Below, piece by piece: positions 23,592 through 34,368 of a stretch of 64,000 nt of DNA (its first letter is position 1; each line of letters starts with the position of its first letter). Below the pieces are notes generated by a model, which had not been told where the DNA came from, did not search any database, and saw only the letters and a list, made by a program, of their open reading frames with translations. The stretch is from positions 744,001 through 808,000 of the forward strand of contig JAOCPU010000006.1 of NCBI GenBank assembly GCA_035772785.1. Reading direction: 5' to 3'. This stretch comes from Phlebiopsis flavidoalba. Its lineage: Eukaryota; Basidiomycota; Agaricomycetes; Polyporales; Phanerochaetaceae. The position numbers were made by a program, and so were the translations under genes.

Positions 23592-25750
23592 CTAGATGAC
23601 CCGCAGGTGCCACTGTGAGTTGAGCATGCCTTGCATGCCCTCCGCCATCTGCGGCCACCCAGCCCCGCCGCCGTTCATCTCCTCGAGCGCATGGAACACA
23701 TTCTCGACCGCGATCGCGCGTCCCGAGTGATATCCGACGCCGTCGACGGTGCGAATAAAGAGCAGCGGCAGACTCCTGCCGTTCAGCGCGGCGACATTGA
23801 ACTTGCCGTCCGATCCATTCTGCTGGATCGGCCCATCGCGAGCGGCAGGCTCGAGGTCGTCCTGCAGCGCTTGCAAGATCGTCGCGATCGAGGGCAGTTC
23901 CACCGTCAGGGATGTGTGGATCGGAGCGACGCCCATGTACGACCGGTCAACGTTGGACATTCCGGCTCCAATGGGCTCATCCCGCTGCACTCCGTCAGGT
24001 CCGATGGCGTTCACATACGTCGAGATACTCGTAAGAGGTCCCGGAGGGTTCGGCGGAAAGGATGTTGTGGTGGAGCGGCCCGTATGTTTCCCAAGTATAT
24101 GTTTAGCGGCATTTGCTCACGGGTTTGGGGGTGTTGGAAAAAAGAAGTTGGCTACCGTGAGCTCCAGAGTGTTCGAGTCGTTGTTCGGGTGAAGAATCGG
24201 CACGTTAAATAGAGTCGGGAAGGGGGTGATTGGCATCTCAGGGGGCTCACTATGCCCGAAAAGCATCGAAGAAGGTGTATTGGAACTTGGCTGAGGAGGT
24301 AGGGAGTCAATACAGTAACGTCATTGAATCGCGCGAAAGACGTACAAATACCGACGATGGTCCAGCACAGGTAATCATCGACTTCGTCCGTAATTACACG
24401 GACGCTCCCGTCGCGAGTTTCTTCACGCACACGAGGGGCTTGCCAGACCAATGGGTGTGTCCCGCTTTGGTTTGCGGCGTTCTGACCCGCGCCAACGCCC
24501 TGAGCCCCTGGAACAGGGCTGGCAGCCGAGAGATAGTGGCGAGTGCCGTCGGCGTTCGTGCGTTGAAGAGCAATCTTTTGCATTTGACTGACCGGGCCCC
24601 CGTCGTCGGGCGCAACTCTGCCTTTATCCACCTTACGAATAGTCAAGCGTAGCATTTGGGTGTGGGACAGCGGATCGACGAGATCAATGACACTTCCATA
24701 AGTCACTGGCTGAGGACCTGGATGTGGCAAATAAGTTAAACAAAGCATTTTACAACAAGATCCCACTGACCTATGGCAGGTGTCTCACCCGGACCGTGAG
24801 GTACGTTCACGTTGAATGCGGTCCAAGCAACATTACTAGCACACAGTTGTCCGCTATCCGCGGTCATGTACTTTGTCCGCACGGTCTGCGAGTTAATGCG
24901 GTTGAAGAGAGACACGGGACCACCCGCGAGAATACACGACGCGATGTTGCGAGTCTTCGCGGGTTTTTTTTGGAGGGCTTCGAGATAATAGTAACAGGTG
25001 CGGAATCAAAAGAAGCCCAGACCCGGCCTGGTCCATTTCCATCGCTGCCGTCCGGGGCAGAGGGTGCCGGCTCTGCAATGTCGAGGGAAAGTTGAAAGCT
25101 CTTTGATTTGGCGGAACCGGTGACATGGAGGAATTTGAAGCTTGCCGAGAGGTTGTGGTCAATTGGCGCTCGTTGTTCATATGAGCGTTCACCGCCCTCC
25201 GAGACGACAGTCATGGAAAGCTGCTGAGCTTTCATGTTCCAGACAGGCCCCTCAATGTGTACAATTGGTGGAGGGCACAGGAACCGCTTCTCGGTGCCAT
25301 AAGACTTCTGAGCAACGGCTGCATGCAGGCACAGGACGGTAGTCATGGGGTATAGGACGTGGGGTGTTCTGAGCGACATGGTCGCGAACGACGCGTCTTA
25401 TCTTGCTATGAGTGTCATCGCCATCCAGAGGATCGAGCTTGCGCTTTGAGGACGTGCGCTTTGGCAAAGATATTAGGCGTGTTTGATATGGAGGAGAGCG
25501 TGTGCTCACCTGAGAAGCCGAGGATGGGCCAGCCAGCGAACCGTGAATGTCGCGAGGCGGATGGGTCATTGTGCTCGGGGCGTTCCACGACGGCTGTTGA
25601 GAACTCGATGACGCCTCAACCGGATCGTTGGAAGCGGTCAAGATGGAGTGGATGGTCTGTGTGGCTTGAGGCGGCGGAGAGAGGGGCGCTGACTCGCGGT
25701 ATTCCCGGGCGGCTGAGAATCCTCCGGGTGAGAGGACGCGGGAGTGTTTA
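23592..25750 (-). CDS. CSL-family transcription factor (CBF1/RBP-J kappa/LAG-1)
   Basis: Sequence-specific DNA-binding regulator of the CSL family, nuclear, recognising GTGGGAA cores; fungi lack Notch, so it acts outside that pathway. The N-terminal region is Ser/Pro-rich and carries a basic patch (LPKRTSSKRKLD). The Rel-homology DNA-binding part reads FLCPPPIVHIEGPVWNMKAQ and SFKFLHVTGSAKSKSFQLSL. The beta-trefoil domain follows with LFNRINSQTVRTKYMTAD and LCASNVAWTAFNV, then VTYGSVIDLVDPLSHTQMLR and SQMQKIALQRTNADGTRHYL. The C-terminal IPT-like part includes FNVPILHPNNDSNTLELT and RSYMGVAPIHTSLTVELP. The stop TAG is at 23592-23594. Introns split the trefoil region. The 5' limit is uncertain because the coding text continues upstream of the methionine at 25641 to about 25745. 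Confidence 0.92.
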
Positions 25751-26119
25751 CCTCAACGCGTGGACGCGTTTCAACGGCTGAATCAGACTAGATGGAGGAT
25801 GGTAATTACAAAGGAGTCGAAGTGGGGTTGCCCGGCGGGACTTGGTCGCGAGAGCTCCTGAGGGGGTTAGCGGTGTCGGGGGCGGGAAGATGGGGGAGGT
25901 TTGTCGGCACAGAAAAGCGACGGAAGCCATAGCAAGTGGAGGTGGGAGGAAGGAGGAGATGAGGGCGACAGAAAGCCTGGATAGCTGCTCATGAGGCCAG
26001 TATCGCGTTCCCGACGCAGGTGCAGTAGACTGTGGGAATCTGGGCGCAGAGGTGTTGGGAAGGAGTAACCACCGTGGGAACGACCAAAACTTATATCCCT
26101 GGCTCATGTGACAAGAACG
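25751..26119. other. Upstream region of the CSL gene
   Basis: GC-rich region on the 5' side of the CSL gene; a 119-residue minus-strand open frame here shows no recognised domain. It may hold a first exon. It contains an exact CSL-type motif at 26073-26080. Confidence 0.35.
26073..26080. promoter_or_regulatory. Candidate CSL binding site upstream of the CSL gene itself
   Basis: Exact CGTGGGAA roughly 330-430 bp upstream of the first recognisable CSL coding sequence, which would allow autoregulation. The motif is expected about twice by chance in a window this size, so position is the only supporting argument. Confidence 0.3.
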
Positions 26120-27039
26120 TCACGCGTCACGCGCGGCAAGCGCCCGCATCAGAAACGTCTATGGATTGCAGGTGTACGGACAAGTCTATCGCAATCCAAC
26201 ACCCTGCCAAAGCATATCACACAGGCATCATTCTCCACCCCCCACCTTCTCCACCCGCTCCGCCCATCTCTAACAGAATCCATACTCAGGCCCTGCGAGA
26301 GTCTGAGAGCCACAGCTCGCCCTCTTCTCCTTCCTCCTCTTCGCTCGTGTCCGCGGGAGAACTTGAGAACAGCCCACGCCCTCCGACATCGCGGAGGCTG
26401 GGGGCAGCTCTCTCGCGGCGTGTGCGCGACGGAGCCCACAGTACGCTGCGTACAACGCTTCGCTGTCTTCTGCATGTCTTCCGAATACGGGCTATACAAA
26501 TACTGCTCGTCGTATGCTGATGCCAACTCCGTTTCCCTTGATAAGAACGCTGAGCCTGCACACCATCAAACTCAGTAAACATGCCTCACCCCACAGCAAT
26601 ATGCGAGTTCACGTACGGAAAGAAAGCACACCCAGCTTGTCCTCACGGCGGATCATCTCACCGGTTTCGTCATCCTCCATTTTTGTCTACCGTGGGTACG
26701 TCCCCGTCTTCGAGCCATGCGTCCGCCTGGGGTGTTGGGTGAGTTTCCTCGTCCGTCTCCAGCTCTCTCAACCACGTCCACTCCTCCGCCTGCCTTCATT
26801 TCCGGCAATTGCGAGGGAAAAAACCCGCCGAGGCTGAATGGATCATCTGTTCGCATCTCCCCACGAGGGGTCTGGTAGCCTGAGCGTGTCGTCGGTGTAC
26901 TGGGGCCCGAGAGCTCTGTCAGTGCGAGGCTCGTGTGATGTCTTTTAATGCGTGGACGACTCTCGCTGTGGGCTTCTGCGAGAAAAGGTTGCAAGGGCGC
27001 CACCAGCGGCGTAGACTTTGAACGTTGTAGAGAGGACAT
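26120..27039 (-). CDS. Hypothetical protein, Ser/Pro-rich
   Basis: I do not recognise this protein. The start at 27039 opens MSSLQRSKSTPLVAPLQPFL and the first exon runs to about 26700, with the conserved-looking patch DDPFSLGGFFPSQLPEMKAG. After frame changes or introns, text resembling exons continues with DDETGEMIRREDKLGVL at about 26635-26690 and EQYLYSPYSEDMQKT at about 26470-26510. The 5' half is rich in Ser, Thr and Pro and looks disordered. A TATATAG element lies about 45 bp upstream of the start. The downstream limit is not defined; the intact first frame alone ends at 26653. Confidence 0.5.
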
Positions 27040-27082
27040 TGTGTTCGAGCGGCGCGTTTCGGGTGGGTTGGGATTGACTCGA

Positions 27083-27091
27083 ACTATATAA
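27083..27091 (-). promoter_or_regulatory. TATA box of the hypothetical gene
   Basis: Minus-strand TTTATATAG about 45 bp upstream of the ATG at 27039, in a plausible core-promoter position. Confidence 0.45.
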
Positions 27092-28405
27092 ATGGGCGGC
27101 GGGTATAGAGTCAATGTGGTTAAAGTTGCAACAAGAGGCGCCTCGCTGCGCTCCGGCACAATGCTTTTTGGGAGGTATGAAATATTGAGTAGAATTGGTA
27201 CTTCAATAAGTATGATCAAGGGCGGAACAGAACTTGGAACGAATAAATATATATTACACCAATGTCAAAGCTCGAGCATCGGAGCTCAGGCTCTGCGCGC
27301 TACGCGCGCCAAATGTGCAAAATACGGCGACACAGATTTCAGTGCGGCAAGGCCAGTGTACCAGATATTTAAACTAAAAGTGTAAACGAATATGAACAGC
27401 GGAAGGCCCATAAATGCGAGCACTGTGCAGCGCATGGCGCCGGTTCACGCTGAATACTCCGGGTCTGTTAAGCCTGGATGGTAGGCGAGCACGTGTGGAA
27501 GAGAGCAGCCTGAAGACTGGCGAGAAAGACATAACCGAAGTCCTCGGCTTTATATGGGATTGCGGGAAGCGTGAGTGGGCAGGTTGACCAGGACAAAAGC
27601 TGACACATAGAAGCAAAAAAGGTGGGAGCCGGGCCGCGACGAGCAGCGCACAAAACAACAACGCAAACACACAATAAATGTAGAGAAACAAAAGAGTTGG
27701 CGCATGGGCCACAGCATAATATGATCGAATCAAGGGCAAAACACCCTGACCAACAATGAGCGGGGTCAAAGCAATGGAAGCAGGTCATGCTGCTATGACC
27801 CACTATGGCAACGGGAAATCGAGGCCAAGGCACACGTATATATAGGACGCGTAGGAGGAGGGGGAAAGGTAAGGAAGATCTGCGTGAATACAAACCGAAT
27901 ACTGATGTACGAGGGACATGCGTAATATATAGGTAATAGGTAATACAAAGGAGCCCGACCGCGTCCCTAAGACCCCAGCCCCTGACCGAAATCGACAAGC
28001 TCCCGCCTGGCCGTGGCAACAGAAGGTCAGCCGAGACAATCTCAGGCCTATTCGAGCGCCATTTTAGCGCATTGGGGTCATCGGCCTTCGTCGATGTCGA
28101 GAACAAACACCCGCCAGTCTAGACCGAATGTCCAAAGAGCGGACTTTGGCCAAGTCAAAGACAGTATGCTATAGAAGATGCCAAATACTACGGGTGCGAT
28201 GCGCTACAGCCTACAGGTCCATGGGAGTGCTGAACGAACATGTCAAAATATTACCATAACTAATGAAATTGTCGGTACGAATACTGCTGTGCGGATGAAA
28301 ATGAGTGTGTCCAGGTCCATGAGTGAGAGTCCATTGTAGGTATCCATGCATATGTGAGTACGATTTGAAATGCTCAAAAAGTCGTAACCGTAACGTAAAT
28401 AAACG
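27092..28405. other. Gene-poor stretch with one 212-codon open frame
   Basis: No conserved gene recognised. A minus-strand open frame at 27468-28106 encodes 212 residues rich in Cys, Leu and Ser, with hydrophobic segments near its middle. It shows no family signature and lies where 3' flanks and promoters are expected, so coding status is doubtful. The 27100-27400 part is AT-richer than its surroundings. Confidence 0.3.
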
Positions 28406-31395
28406 TTAACGTCGTTTAACTCGTGGGGGTCGCGGGGAAGGTGGGAAAAGGGACCGTTCTCTGTCCACCAGAGGGGGCGTACCAGGCTCCTCCGGGGAAT
28501 GGTACCCGGACTGGCGTAGAGCCTCGCGGCGCACCGCCTCAGGACTCCAGAGTCTGCGATTTCTCCAGTCCTCGACCTTCATAGTGGACACAGACCCGCT
28601 TCGACGAGGCGGAGGTCTTGCATGTAACAGTAGCAAGCGCGTCGCGCTCAGAGCACGCTTGTGGCGCGAGCCAGCGCTGACGGTCGGTTCGTGCCGCGCA
28701 CGCAGAGTTTCCGATTTCTAATCGACTGCCGCGTCCCTTGTGCTCGCATCCTTGCTCACGACGGCGGCACTGCTCAGCCTGTCTCGTTCAAAGAGCGTCT
28801 TGCTTAATACATCGCTTGGCACGCTCCCACGACTTCTGGGCCGCGAGAAGTGTTCTGCTTAGCTCCTTTATCTGCGGTCTGACAACGGCCTCTGCAGCAT
28901 GGCGTCAGCTGTTTCGCGGTGGTCGGCTCCTCTCAGCCTCCTCAAAAAGTCAGGACAGGCGTAGCGTCCTTCATGGGGCGAGAGCGTCTGAGGGACGGGT
29001 GTATACGCACGGGGGAAGCACGATTGCCTGGCCCGGAGCTGCCTTGCGAGTCGGGATATTTCTTGTGAGCAGGGACCGGCCCAGGGCCGGAGGGAAAGAT
29101 CATCAGGTGGGCAACGCCCTGGGGGCGGAGGCCGACGGACGACCGGCATCTAGCAGACGACAGACGACTCCGCAGGCACCGGAGATATCGTTTGCCGACA
29201 CGACGAGGCGTTAGCTGCTTCGCGGCGCTGTGACGGTAAGAAGCGCCTCGACTGGTGAAACGGCAGACGATACTTGCCGATGCTATTCGGCTTAGGCTCG
29301 ACACTACTGAGGGGGTAGTGGCGATCGGCGGAGTCACGCCAGACGGCGGCTGCAGCAGCTTGCTGGTCACCGGACATACGCGTCCCAGCCGTCGTCTTGC
29401 AGAGGTACGCTGGACCGGAACGACTCAACAGGACTTGGATTCGAGGATCGCATGCTGGCTGAGTTCCATTGGACTGAACACCGCCCACGAGGATCATTGG
29501 GCCGGGGAGGACAGAAGGTGCGAGGACCACGCTAATGGAATCGATCCCAGTCATGGCTCAGCAGGTGCGGCGCTGAGGAGAATGAGGGCCGACCAGACTC
29601 AGTGAGGTAACTTTGAAGGCGGCGGGTGTCTCCGCCTATGAGGACTTCTATGGATTTCCGGATGTTCTGGATTTCTTATCTGACAGGAGCTCTTGTTTCC
29701 GTTTGAGGTCCTCCAGCTCCTGAGCAAACAGACAATTGTCATGGAAGGCTTGCTGGGAGCGCTCTTCTCGATCTCGGTGTCGTTGGATTATGTAATTCTT
29801 TGGAACGTCGGACTCCAGGTCGGTACCAAGATCCAAAGCGAGGTAACGGCGCCAGGAGACTGCCTCACCATCGACAAGAGGAGAAGACAGCATCAAGGAA
29901 GAGACACCAGACTGTGCGCGCTGTCGTGGGCCATTGATCAAGGTGTAGGTGGAAAGCTCGCTTCTCGTCGGTAGGGTGTCTCAAGACCCATCTCCAAATC
30001 CTTCATCAAAGGGGCTGCCAGAGAAGTTGCTGTCATTCTGCCGTGCTTGGGGAGGGTGGGGTGCTGCGCTCCCATTCACCTCCTTCTCTCGTTCGACCTC
30101 GGCGAAACGATCAGCGGCGCGGGGCCTCCACTTCCAGGTCCACGCGACGTTGTTCTTCCTTGATCTCTTTTGGAGCTTGCGCTGCAAAATCTTGAGGATA
30201 CGAAGCCTGTACGGCGATGCCCCATCAAGGCGACTGCTCCCATGAGGCCAAGCTCGATTTCCATAGTTTGGGACACGGGGAAACTGGATGCCGAGTTTGG
30301 TGTACCTCTGGAATACAACAAACTGTTGAATCCGAGATTCCATATATAGAACTTATCAGACAAAACCTCGGACATGAGAAGGATGCGTGAGAGTGATCAG
30401 AAAGTACCATGCCTCCTTCAGGTTAGCGGTAGTGTATAGCAGTCGACGCCGAGCATGAATGCTGTCGCTCCGACGAAGCCCGTGGACCACAATGAGAATG
30501 TAGTAGTGCAGCTTAGGGATCGTGCACAGTACAAAGCCACCACAGCACATGCTATAGGGCGGTCAGCAGCGCAAATTGAAGTGGAAACTCAACGTGCTCA
30601 CCAATGTACATAATCCACCGAAAAACCAATCACATGGATGAGCCCACCGTCTCTGAAGCATTGAATCCAGAGCGCAAAGGCAAGACCTCCCCATGCGCCG
30701 ATGAAATACTTCGTAGCCTTCCAGAAAGAAAATGGTCACGGCTCCTCCCACGAAGCCAGCCACGGAACACGCCAGCACGAAGAGCCCACGCAGTGTCTTT
30801 GATGGCGGGTTTATTAGCTTGTAAAACGCCGAAACGGAGGATGAGGACGAAGCAGGTCGAGCGAGAGTGTGTAGAAGCCGATAAGGAAAAACGACGTCCT
30901 GGGATCTATGTTGAGAAATGCTACACCATTGGAGTGAAAAGCGCGGGCACGTACCATCGGTTCTTGTGTCCAAGGAAGGCGCTTGGAATACCGGTGATAA
31001 TGAGGAGAGCTCCGAGGACACCGAATCCCAGGGTCGATCTTTGTGGCTAACTGGCGAGGATCCGGCGTCGGTGTGGCACTTGCGGTAGTGGTATTGGAAG
31101 CGGCAGAGCTGGTGGAGGACGCAGTAGGAGTGACCGTCACGTTGAACACCGTCGGGAGCACGGTGGGAACGGTCACGAGGGATGTGCCGGATCGTGTCGT
31201 GAGCAAGCTCGTTTTAAAGGAGGAGGTCGTGAGAGAGAGTGAACCAGAGGACGAGGGTGAGGTGGAGGATGAAGAGGAAGAGGTGGGACGAGCCATTGAT
31301 GGCGAAGTTCGAGCTCTGTGCCACGACAGGGCCGCCGAAGAGGAGAGCGAGAGTACAGCGACCGCTGACCACGACGAGAGGTGCCGTAGGAGCAT
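28406..31395 (-). CDS. TM7S3/TM198-like (DUF4203) multi-pass membrane protein
   Basis: Predicted integral membrane protein of unknown biochemical role. The start at 31395 gives a signal peptide (MLLRHLSSWSAVAVLSLSSS), followed by a long Ser/Thr-rich lumenal stretch (about 31060-31310). Then come TM segments: VLGALLIITGIPSAFLGHK, FLIGFYTLSLVCFVLILRF, FVLACSVAGFVGGAVTIFFW and GFVLCTIPKLHYYILIV, with IELGLMGAVALMGIAVQLRI further on. A charged cytosolic tail follows (RAADRFAEVERE, RHRDREERSQQAFHDNCLF, LEDLKRKQELLSDK), and remote exons resemble the fungal C-terminus (ELSRTLLAAQKSWERAKRC near 28840). The last exon ends SPRPPRVKRR with the stop at 28406. The tail between 28640 and 29600 is poorly resolved and a separate small gene there cannot be excluded. 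Confidence 0.78.
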
Positions 31396-31570
31396 GGCGG
31401 GGGGGAAGGAAGGAGAGGAAGGTGGTGGTCGGGTAGAAAAGAGACACGCAGGACTATCGGCGGGGTATATCAGACATCGTCTCCAGCCAGACCAGTCCAA
31501 GGGCTCTCTCAGCCGCACTCTAGGACTTGTCCAAACCCGACTTCTCTCAAACGGCAGTCAGCCCCCGGCC

Positions 31571-31589
31571 GCGCGCCACGTGGGCGCGC
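31571..31589. promoter_or_regulatory. GC-rich palindrome centred on CACGTG
   Basis: A near-perfect 19-nt inverted repeat (GCGCGC-CACGTG-GGCGCGC form) about 180 bp upstream of the TM198-like gene start. CACGTG is the core E-box of bHLH regulators. A related copy with an insertion (CGCCACGACGTGGGCGCGCT) occurs at 15401-15420. Confidence 0.4.
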
Positions 31590-31879
31590 TCCTCCGAAAT
31601 ATCAGCACTGCAGCAGATTCGCAGCTCTCCTGCAACACGCACACAGAATATCAAGTTTTGATTGACCACCTGATCTCTCATAGCTATCAGCCATTCACGG
31701 GCCACAGGACACGCCATACAAATAAGTTCTTCCCGCCCGAGCCACTCCCAAGCGTGCGCGACAGGGCGGTCTGTTCTGAGAAACATCGTCGTAACAGGTC
31801 GCAACCGTCATATGTCCCCGCAAATTGCAGCACAGCGAGGAGCTCGGACACGGGCATGTACGCCGACCCCCCCTCAGTC

Positions 31880-33892
31880 CGCGTTTTCTGGTCCCTCTTG
31901 CCCCGATGCCTCGCGTAATGACGTCTTGTCGTCGGTTCCGCCGAAAGTTGGATAAGTGTTCGACTTGCACGGGGGTCACCCGAAGCCTCTGATACACCTG
32001 CTTCAACCTCATTGGCTCGTTCACCGTCACTGTTTTCGCGCCATCCCGCTTGGCGTATGTGTTTTCGATGACAGTGATCACCGTTTGCCACTCTTTCCAA
32101 ATCGCCCCGACGCGGCCAGCGGCGTGTGCGTAGGCATCTTGGCCAAGCGCGTCCATAGCACGGGCACCCATGATAAAGACGTGCGTCAGATCTGGAAGGT
32201 CCAGCCCACGAATCGCAGCCAAAAGTGGAGACCAGTAGTGTGGGAGTGTCTTCAGGAACGGTCCCCTTCTTTAGAAGATATAGGACCCCCCGCGGTCTCG
32301 GTCCAAGACGTCCAAGCCGCGAGCGTTGGCACCAAGGGCTCTCATCTCGTGGACCGCTCGTTCCACTGGAGCAGATGGATGCAGCACCAGGAGCGCCACC
32401 CGAGGAACTTCCAGTGCGAACACTGTAGCAATGGCTTCTAAGGCGGCGGCATTAAAAGGTGACGGTCCTAGGAAAGGGGCGACAACGATGATAGATCAGG
32501 CATGGAAGGTGCGTTAGCGTAGGAACAACCGACCTTTATATTCTCGTTCGTTCACAGGTAGCGAACGTCGTCCAATAGCACTTCCTCGTCGGTGACAGAT
32601 GACCCTTCAAGAGCAGGCGTGGGCATCGGCACGGACGGACTTGGAAGAGGCTCCGCGGCACCATTTGATGTTGAAGATTTCGCCCGCCTTGGTAACGACC
32701 AACGCACTATGGACAATAGACTGCCCACCAAGAACGTGAATCGCCGCGTCTTCTTTGCTTGCCTTTTCATGATGAACAACCTCACCTGTTGCCCTTCCGT
32801 CTTTCGAAAGCCATTGTCCGTCTACATACAGCGAATGTCGGAACGGGCTGTAAGTGTCGCGCTGGCAAATACCAGTTGTGGACGAGTAGCGGAAGACACT
32901 CTGGTCTGATTCCACCACGGAGTTCGACAAGAGAAGGATCGGCCTCGCCGGGCGGGATCTCCCCAGTTCGATGTTTCCGCCATTCTCCTTTCACCGTTGT
33001 ATTCTGTAGACCGCGTCCAAGATCTGCCGGGTGGGAGTTGGGTGGTTTTTGACCATCCGTGCAAACTTTCAAGAGGCTGTGTTTATCCTTCCTAGCAGGT
33101 ATGGATTCGAGCATGTAGTCGGCCTCGTCAACGACGATTGTCTTCATCTCGCGAAGGTCGAGTTTTGTGGCTTTGCGAGCGACAAAGCTTCCAATAGAGC
33201 CTGTGGAGTTGCAACAAGAATCTTGGGAGGTGCGCTGCTGCCTTCTGGACCTGTTCGGCGATAGGTGAGGACGCGCCCCCGAACCAGACACCTGAATGAC
33301 CTGATCGAGACTTTTCTTCTTCGAGCTTCCCTGTGGCCATACATGCAAGCTTTGCCCAGTGCAAGTACTGGAACGCGAGGTCTCGATGAGGGGTAATCAC
33401 TACGGAAGATATGCATGGTCTGTGGCCGGAGCGACTATAGCTGGCGTTCTTTGGGGAGTGACTGGGCTTGCCTAGTAAAGCCACTAGAAAGCCCAAGCGA
33501 CCTACAAGGCTTCAGTACAGTATCACAAGCTACGTGGTGATTACTCACTTTCACGGAGCCAGTTTTATCCTGAGTAATACAATCCTTCCCACTCAGACAG
33601 CTGGGATAAACTCAGCCTGGGTAGCCGTTGGATCTCGGATGTTTGGGAACAGCCTCCCGAAGCGCATCAGCGACGGATTCGCTCACGCGTGAATTTTGAA
33701 ATGCAAATGCATTCTGAAGTGCAGCATATTGTCTCACGTTGTGGAAACCGTTGAATATGGCGTGGAATAGATGTTGCATGCTTATAAGCCGAGAGTGGGG
33801 TGAACGACCAGGAGAAGGCAGACATGTATGACTTAGGCGCCCTCATGCCAGACGCGTCGACGCGTCTGCTGAGTCAGCGCGCTCCGCAACAT
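31880..33892 (-). CDS. Mitochondrial DEAD-box RNA helicase (MRH4-like)
   Basis: ATP-dependent RNA helicase, probably of the mitochondrial MRH4 type needed for large mitoribosomal subunit assembly. The start at 33892 gives a basic leader (MLRSALTQQTRRRVW). Then SESVADALREAVPKHPRS, a degraded Q/I region (LSGKDCITQDKTGS), and the motif Ia region VITPHRDLAFQYLHWAKLAC. KILVATPQALLEALSLAKPQ and TIVVDEADYMLES (motif II as DEAD) follow at about 33095-33160. The second RecA domain ends with STFAAIRGLDLPDLTHVFIM and HAAGRVG (motif VI) at about 32080-32215, then WQTVITVIENTYAKRDGAKT. The tail reads NFRRNRRQDVITR. Short introns and indels are frequent; the exact stop is uncertain, near 31880. Confidence 0.84.
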
Positions 33893-34368
33893 ACTCCGCC
33901 ACGGGCCGCTCGATCACAACTCACGGTTGACGTCTTGCTGCTTGCACACACTCGCTACAAAACTCAACCCTGCAAGTTCATGATGACGCCACGAGAGGGG
34001 CAAGTGCACACGCTACAGCAAAGTCGAATGTATTTGAGGTATAGATGAAAATGTGGACATGGTACATGCTAGAATTGCAAGAGGTCGGCTGTACATTACA
34101 GTAGCAAATGAGATATAGAACTGAGGATCCGGGGTTGAAAAGTGCAAGAGACTTGGCAAGACGGCGGTAGAGCGAGATGCGTCGTAGGTTGTGAGGATGA
34201 GGCAAGGAATTCCAGAGGTCATGACCGCCAACAAGGATGCTGTACAAGCAGTCGATCCTAGCTCACGCTGGGGAGACTTCACGCTCACCGCTATCGCGGT
34301 GCGCGAATGGCTCGCCAGTGTCATCATGATGTTCCCCCGTAACTCCGTTTACCCATCCTCGACAATTC
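33893..34368. other. Spacer between helicase promoter and sugar transporter 3' end
   Basis: No conserved protein recognised. It holds the 5' flank of the helicase and the 3' UTR of the transporter, both on the minus strand. The 34000-34150 part is AT-rich, as expected for a terminator region. Confidence 0.4.

Noticed and set aside
31043..31918. 291-codon plus-strand open frame
   Set aside because: Antisense to the signal peptide and Ser/Thr-rich region of the TM198-like gene; its repetitive acidic text mirrors the opposite-strand Ser codons.
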